The translations under genes were made by a program, and so were the position numbers. DNA of 64,000 nucleotides from an uncultured Eubacteriales bacterium (GTDB lineage Bacteria; Bacillota; Clostridia; Oscillospirales; Acutalibacteraceae). Of the stretch, positions 61,485-64,000 are shown in pieces; position 1 is the first letter of the stretch, and every line of letters starts with the position of its first letter. The stretch covers positions 11,009 to 75,008 of the forward strand of contig CAKSHJ010000008.1 of the NCBI GenBank assembly GCA_934457095.1. Direction: 5' to 3'. The notes beneath the pieces are model-generated. The model saw nothing but the letters and a program-made list of their open reading frames with translations. It was not told the DNA's origin and ran no database searches.

Positions 61485-62013
61485 TGCTCCACCTCTCTAC
61501 AAGCGATGCCAGTTTATCCTGCGAGTATGTCTCAATATCTAGCTCTTTGGCCTCCATTACAACCTCGTCAATCAGTCGTGCCATTTCTTTTTGGTCATAA
61601 CAGGACGAACCGTAATAGATACGCACACGGGTACAATTGTCTACTTTACTGCCCTCTATCGGCTCTGCTATATTGCCAAGCCCGCCGCTCTCCCAGCGGC
61701 GTACAAAGTCATCTAACGCCTTATCCGGCAGCAAACAATATTCAAATACCCCAACACGCCGTATTGCCTCTCTGTATACCAATTCCTTTGTGCTGCGAAT
61801 CACTTGCGCGATTCGGTCGCACAATACCCACAAATACGCATTGGCATCAAGCGACCGCCGCCCATAATCCTCCTTGAGCCTGGCAGTGTACGGCCTGCTC
61901 TTTTTCTGCTCACAAAATTGCTTTGCCGCAGTTTGCTCTTTGCACAGCAGCATAAGCCATGTACCCTCGGAATCCATACTCCACTTTGCCTTGTCAAATG
62001 TGAATTCCGTCAT
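61459..62013 (-). CDS. NinB-like recombination protein
   Basis: The 184-residue protein shows the pattern RRSLDANAYLWVLCDRIAQV with K/R-rich N-terminal strand (KSRPYTARLKEDYG), as in NinB/Orf-type proteins that help load annealing proteins on single strands. It overlaps the ERF gene start region by 4 bases, fitting a recombination role. The match is by pattern only. Confidence 0.6.
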   Translation of the reverse strand: MTEFTFDKAKWSMDSEGTWLMLLCKEQTAAKQFCEQKKSRPYTARLKEDYGRRSLDANAYLWVLCDRIAQVIRSTKELVYREAIRRVGVFEYCLLPDKALDDFVRRWESGGLGNIAEPIEGSKVDNCTRVRIYYGSSCYDQKEMARLIDEVVMEAKELDIETYSQDKLASLVERWSNDKTNQSA

Positions 62014-62645
62014 GATTTTACACGCCCCTGTTTACGTCTCTCAATCGCTTTCATGTACGATGTAAACATAGCGACCGTAATATCATGAATCGCCTGCGGC
62101 GGTTTTGCTGGGTATTTTTTCCGCAAATACGCAAGCGTACTGTCAATATCTCCACCAACCTCTTCAAGAGCCTTGAGCAAGACGGCTTGTTTAACCTCGT
62201 CTATCGGTTCATCCCCACTCTTTTTCTGCTTATCGTCAAGCTCTGCGCTGCTTATTTTGTCCGGGTCCTCTCCAGTCGGAATTGCAAAGGTTCTAAGCAA
62301 TAAATATTTATACGCATATGTCATTGCTTTGCCTACCCCCTTATCCTGCGTGTCTGCCCCTGTGCCGCTGGAAGTCGCCATAATATAATCCTCTGGGTTA
62401 TCAATATTTTGCACCCTATACACAACATCAACCGTTGTTAACGTACCCTCTCTGCGGTGCAATTGCTCCACCGGCACAATTACAATGCCATGGTTGATTA
62501 AACTTTCCCGAACGGTAGATGTCACCTTTTCCTCGGAGACTGCCTTGTACTTTGCATTACCGTATTCCACCTTGTCATCTTTTGTAAGATAACACACATC
62601 CTGCATCACCGCAGAAATACGCTGAAATATATTTTTTTCTTCCAT
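62010..62645 (-). CDS. ERF-family single-strand annealing protein
   Basis: I start at ATG 62645 behind GGAGGG. The 211-residue protein has the ERF core: IFQRISAVMQDVCYLTKDDK, then GNAKYKAVSEEKVTSTVRES, and the G-x-G-x-D-x-x-x-K-A signature as GTGADTQDKGVGKAMTYAYK. It pairs complementary strands in phage recombination. Confidence 0.93.
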   Translation of the reverse strand: MEEKNIFQRISAVMQDVCYLTKDDKVEYGNAKYKAVSEEKVTSTVRESLINHGIVIVPVEQLHRREGTLTTVDVVYRVQNIDNPEDYIMATSSGTGADTQDKGVGKAMTYAYKYLLLRTFAIPTGEDPDKISSAELDDKQKKSGDEPIDEVKQAVLLKALEEVGGDIDSTLAYLRKKYPAKPPQAIHDITVAMFTSYMKAIERRKQGRVKS

Positions 62646-62647
62646 TC

Positions 62648-62869
62648 TTATCCCTCCTCGAATTTCAACGGACATTTATTCCCTCGGTAATTCAGCGGGT
62701 CAAGAATCCATTCCCCGGTTAAGCGGCAACTATATCTTTTATAGCTATCCTCATATTTCAAAAACAGCCAGCACCAACGGCATACGCTATCGCCATTCGG
62801 AAAATTGATTTCTACCGGCGCAACACCTTTTTTGTAACTCAACACTTCATGCGGATTGTTCATTTTCAA
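62648..62869 (-). CDS. Phage hypothetical protein with four cysteines
   Basis: The 73-residue frame (starts at ATG 62869 or 62863) has CRWCWLF, YSCRLTGEWI and NKCPLKFEEG, so it probably binds zinc. It lies 3 bases before ERF. Similar small cysteine proteins lie next to ERF genes in Clostridia phages. Function unknown. Confidence 0.65.
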   Translation of the reverse strand: MKMNNPHEVLSYKKGVAPVEINFPNGDSVCRWCWLFLKYEDSYKRYSCRLTGEWILDPLNYRGNKCPLKFEEG

Positions 62870-62990
62870 GCACCCAATTTCCGCTAAAATACCAATCCAC
62901 CAACATTTCTAAAAACTCCGGAGTTTCCTCCGTTTGACAAACCACCCTTATACCGCAATGCTGCAAAGCATAATCCAAGGCATCTTCTTT
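62847..62990 (-). pseudogene. Short ORF fragment without a clear start
   Basis: The frame KKEDALDYALQHCGIRVVCQ, TEETPEFLEMLVDWYFSGNW ends at 62847. Upstream it meets a TAA just before a run of eight A residues. Its end resembles the end region of the next gene (FEKLLIGWFYSDWDE). A slip in the A-run could have cut it from an upstream start. Confidence 0.35.
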
Positions 62991-62999
62991 TTTTTACGG

Positions 63000-63266
63000 T
63001 CAAACCGTGGTTTTTACAAATTCCGGTGTACATACATCCACCTCCCTTATTTCATCCCAATCGCTGTAAAACCAACCGATAAGTAGTTTTTCAAAATCTG
63101 CCCTTATGTTTTCGTCAACCTTTGCCAGTGGCCTACGCTCATACCCTAAGGCGTGCATTGCGTATTCCTCAGCATTCTGTACATATACAAGCCCGGTTGG
63201 ACAATCCTTACTGCGATAGCCAATCAGAGGAGGTTTTGTAAACAACGGATGTTCTTCAATTTTCAT
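63000..63266 (-). CDS. Phage hypothetical protein
   Basis: The 88-residue frame begins KIEEHPLFTKPPLIGYRSKD, CPTGLVYVQNAEEYAMHALG and ends REVDVCTPEFVKTTV. It overlaps the stop of the repeat gene by 11 bases. I do not recognise the family. Confidence 0.6.
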   Translation of the reverse strand: MKIEEHPLFTKPPLIGYRSKDCPTGLVYVQNAEEYAMHALGYERRPLAKVDENIRADFEKLLIGWFYSDWDEIREVDVCTPEFVKTTV

Positions 63267-64000
63267 TTTCGCGCCCCTCCAATCTCAATTTTGCAAGTTC
63301 TATCATCATCAAATATTCTTTGGCGTATTGGCTGTTACCGTGTGTCTCCTTAACTTTTTCTGCAAACTCATCAATTGTTCCGATAAAACACCCGCAGCGC
63401 ACATACAACCCATTATTGGTTAGAAATATATAGGTTGCTCGATTTTCACTACCAAAGCGGCCAAATTGAACGAAATCAAACATCGTGTATTTACCCTCAA
63501 CTATGCAACGTTCGCCAAAGCCGCAACGCTCGCCAAAGCTGCAACACTCACCAAAGCCGCAACGCTCGCCAAAGCTGCAACACTCGCCAAAGCTGCAACG
63601 CTTGCCAAAGCTGCAATCCTCGCCAAAGCTGCAACCCTCGCCAAAGCTGCACTCCTCGCCGAAACTGCACCACACGCCAAAGCGGCAATACTCACCAAAG
63701 CTGCACTCCTCGCCAAAACTGCAACACTTGCCAAAGCCGCAACGCTCGCCAAAGCTGCAACACTCGCCAAAGCTGCAACGCTTGCCAAAGCTGCAATCCT
63801 CGCCAAAGCTGCAACCCTCGCCAAAGCTGCACTCCTCGCCGAAACTGCACCACACGCCAAAGCGGCAATACTCACCAAAGCTGCACTCCTCGCCAAAACT
63901 GCAACACTTGCCAAAGCCGCAACGCTCGCCAAAGCTGCAACACTCGCCAAAGCTGCAACGCTTGCCAAAGCTGCAATCCTCGCCAAAGCTGCAACCCTCG
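63256..64000 (-). CDS. C-S-F-G hexapeptide repeat protein, C-terminal part (gene runs off the right edge)
   Basis: The frame is open from the window edge to the stop at 63256. About 27 hexapeptides of the type C-S-F-G-x-x are visible (for example CSFGEECSFGEG). They should form a right-handed beta helix like pentapeptide and hexapeptide repeat proteins, with Cys and Phe facing inward. A conserved 75-residue C-terminal domain follows: FDFVQFGRFGSENRATYIFL, LYVRCGCFIGTIDEFAEKVK. Similar repeat proteins occur in gut phages. The M at 63855 is an internal GTG, not the start. Confidence 0.8.
   Translation of the reverse strand, partial: EGCSFGEDCSFGKRCSFGECCSFGERCGFGKCCSFGEECSFGEYCRFGVWCSFGEECSFGEGCSFGEDCSFGKRCSFGECCSFGERCGFGKCCSFGEECSFGEYCRFGVWCSFGEECSFGEGCSFGEDCSFGKRCSFGECCSFGERCGFGECCSFGERCGFGERCIVEGKYTMFDFVQFGRFGSENRATYIFLTNNGLYVRCGCFIGTIDEFAEKVKETHGNSQYAKEYLMMIELAKLRLEGRENEN
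63501..64000. repeat. Nested tandem repeat: 18-bp units within 180-bp higher-order units
   Basis: The 18-bp unit resembles CTCGCCAAAGCTGCAACA. The block 63541-63720 recurs at 63721-63900 with 178 of 180 bases identical, and 63901-64000 is identical to 63721-63820. The array continues beyond the window. Confidence 0.95.

Noticed and set aside
63501..63986. Alanine-rich frame (AALASVA repeats) on the minus strand
   Set aside because: It is another frame of the 18-bp repeat array. Any frame stays open there, and the C-S-F-G frame alone runs into a conserved non-repeat domain.
63501..64000. CRISPR array
   Set aside because: The repeat is contiguous, coding and without unique spacers; there are no cas genes in the window.

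Overview
The window looks like the chromosome of a low-to-mid-GC Bacillota bacterium, most likely a member of the Clostridia. The evidence is strong AGGAGG-type ribosome binding sites, a T-box leader in front of alaS, ribonuclease M5, an SRP RNA directly upstream of dnaX-ybaB-recR (an arrangement typical of the oriC side of Bacillota chromosomes), a perfect parS site, and phi13/HK97-type siphovirus genes. No genus can be named from the sequence alone.

Region 1 (1-15,480) is an accessory island. On the minus strand at the left edge lies XRE - HNH nuclease - Vsr-type nuclease - Z1-domain ATPase (cut by the edge). A divergent HEPN-like gene follows. Next comes a decayed phage or phage-satellite segment on the minus strand: a capsid gene with an amber stop, a zinc ribbon protein, a split AEP primase plus D5 helicase, and a sigma-like regulator. 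A broken HTH gene comes after it. Then a tight plus-strand operon of seven genes (9,183-15,428) encodes an XRE controller, two tandem C5-cytosine methyltransferases, a candidate restriction endonuclease, an Mrr-family endonuclease, a KwaB-like DUF4868 protein and a small membrane protein resembling KwaA. It ends at a clear terminator. I regard this operon as the most interesting system in the window.

Region 2 (15,600-38,810) is core chromosome: an aromatic acid exporter-like membrane protein, a small phasin-like gene under a palindromic operator, the comEC-holA-rnmV-ubiB operon, a phosphoribosyltransferase, a HIT protein, alaS with its T-box, an exonuclease, typA, a parS site beside a CAP-domain lipoprotein gene, recR-ybaB-dnaX, SRP RNA, pduL, a family 4 uracil-DNA glycosylase, a large secreted SH3/lysozyme protein, and tRNA-Leu(GAG).

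Region 3 (38,820-64,000) is a siphovirus prophage, all on the minus strand, next to the tRNA. Reading right to left it has early genes (repeat protein, ERF annealing protein, NinB-like protein, HNH, SSB, DnaD-like protein, DnaC, RusA, MT-A70 methyltransferase), packaging and head genes, tail genes with a programmed -1 frameshift, a lipoprotein moron with its own promoter, baseplate, lectin-bearing tail protein, lysis genes and hicAB. Many structural genes carry internal deletions, frameshifts or stop codons (portal, tape measure, XkdQ/XkdS, baseplate J, lectin protein, endolysin), so it is probably a defective prophage. The right edge cuts a remarkable C-S-F-G hexapeptide repeat gene built from 180-bp units. 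No integrase is visible; it may lie beyond the window.
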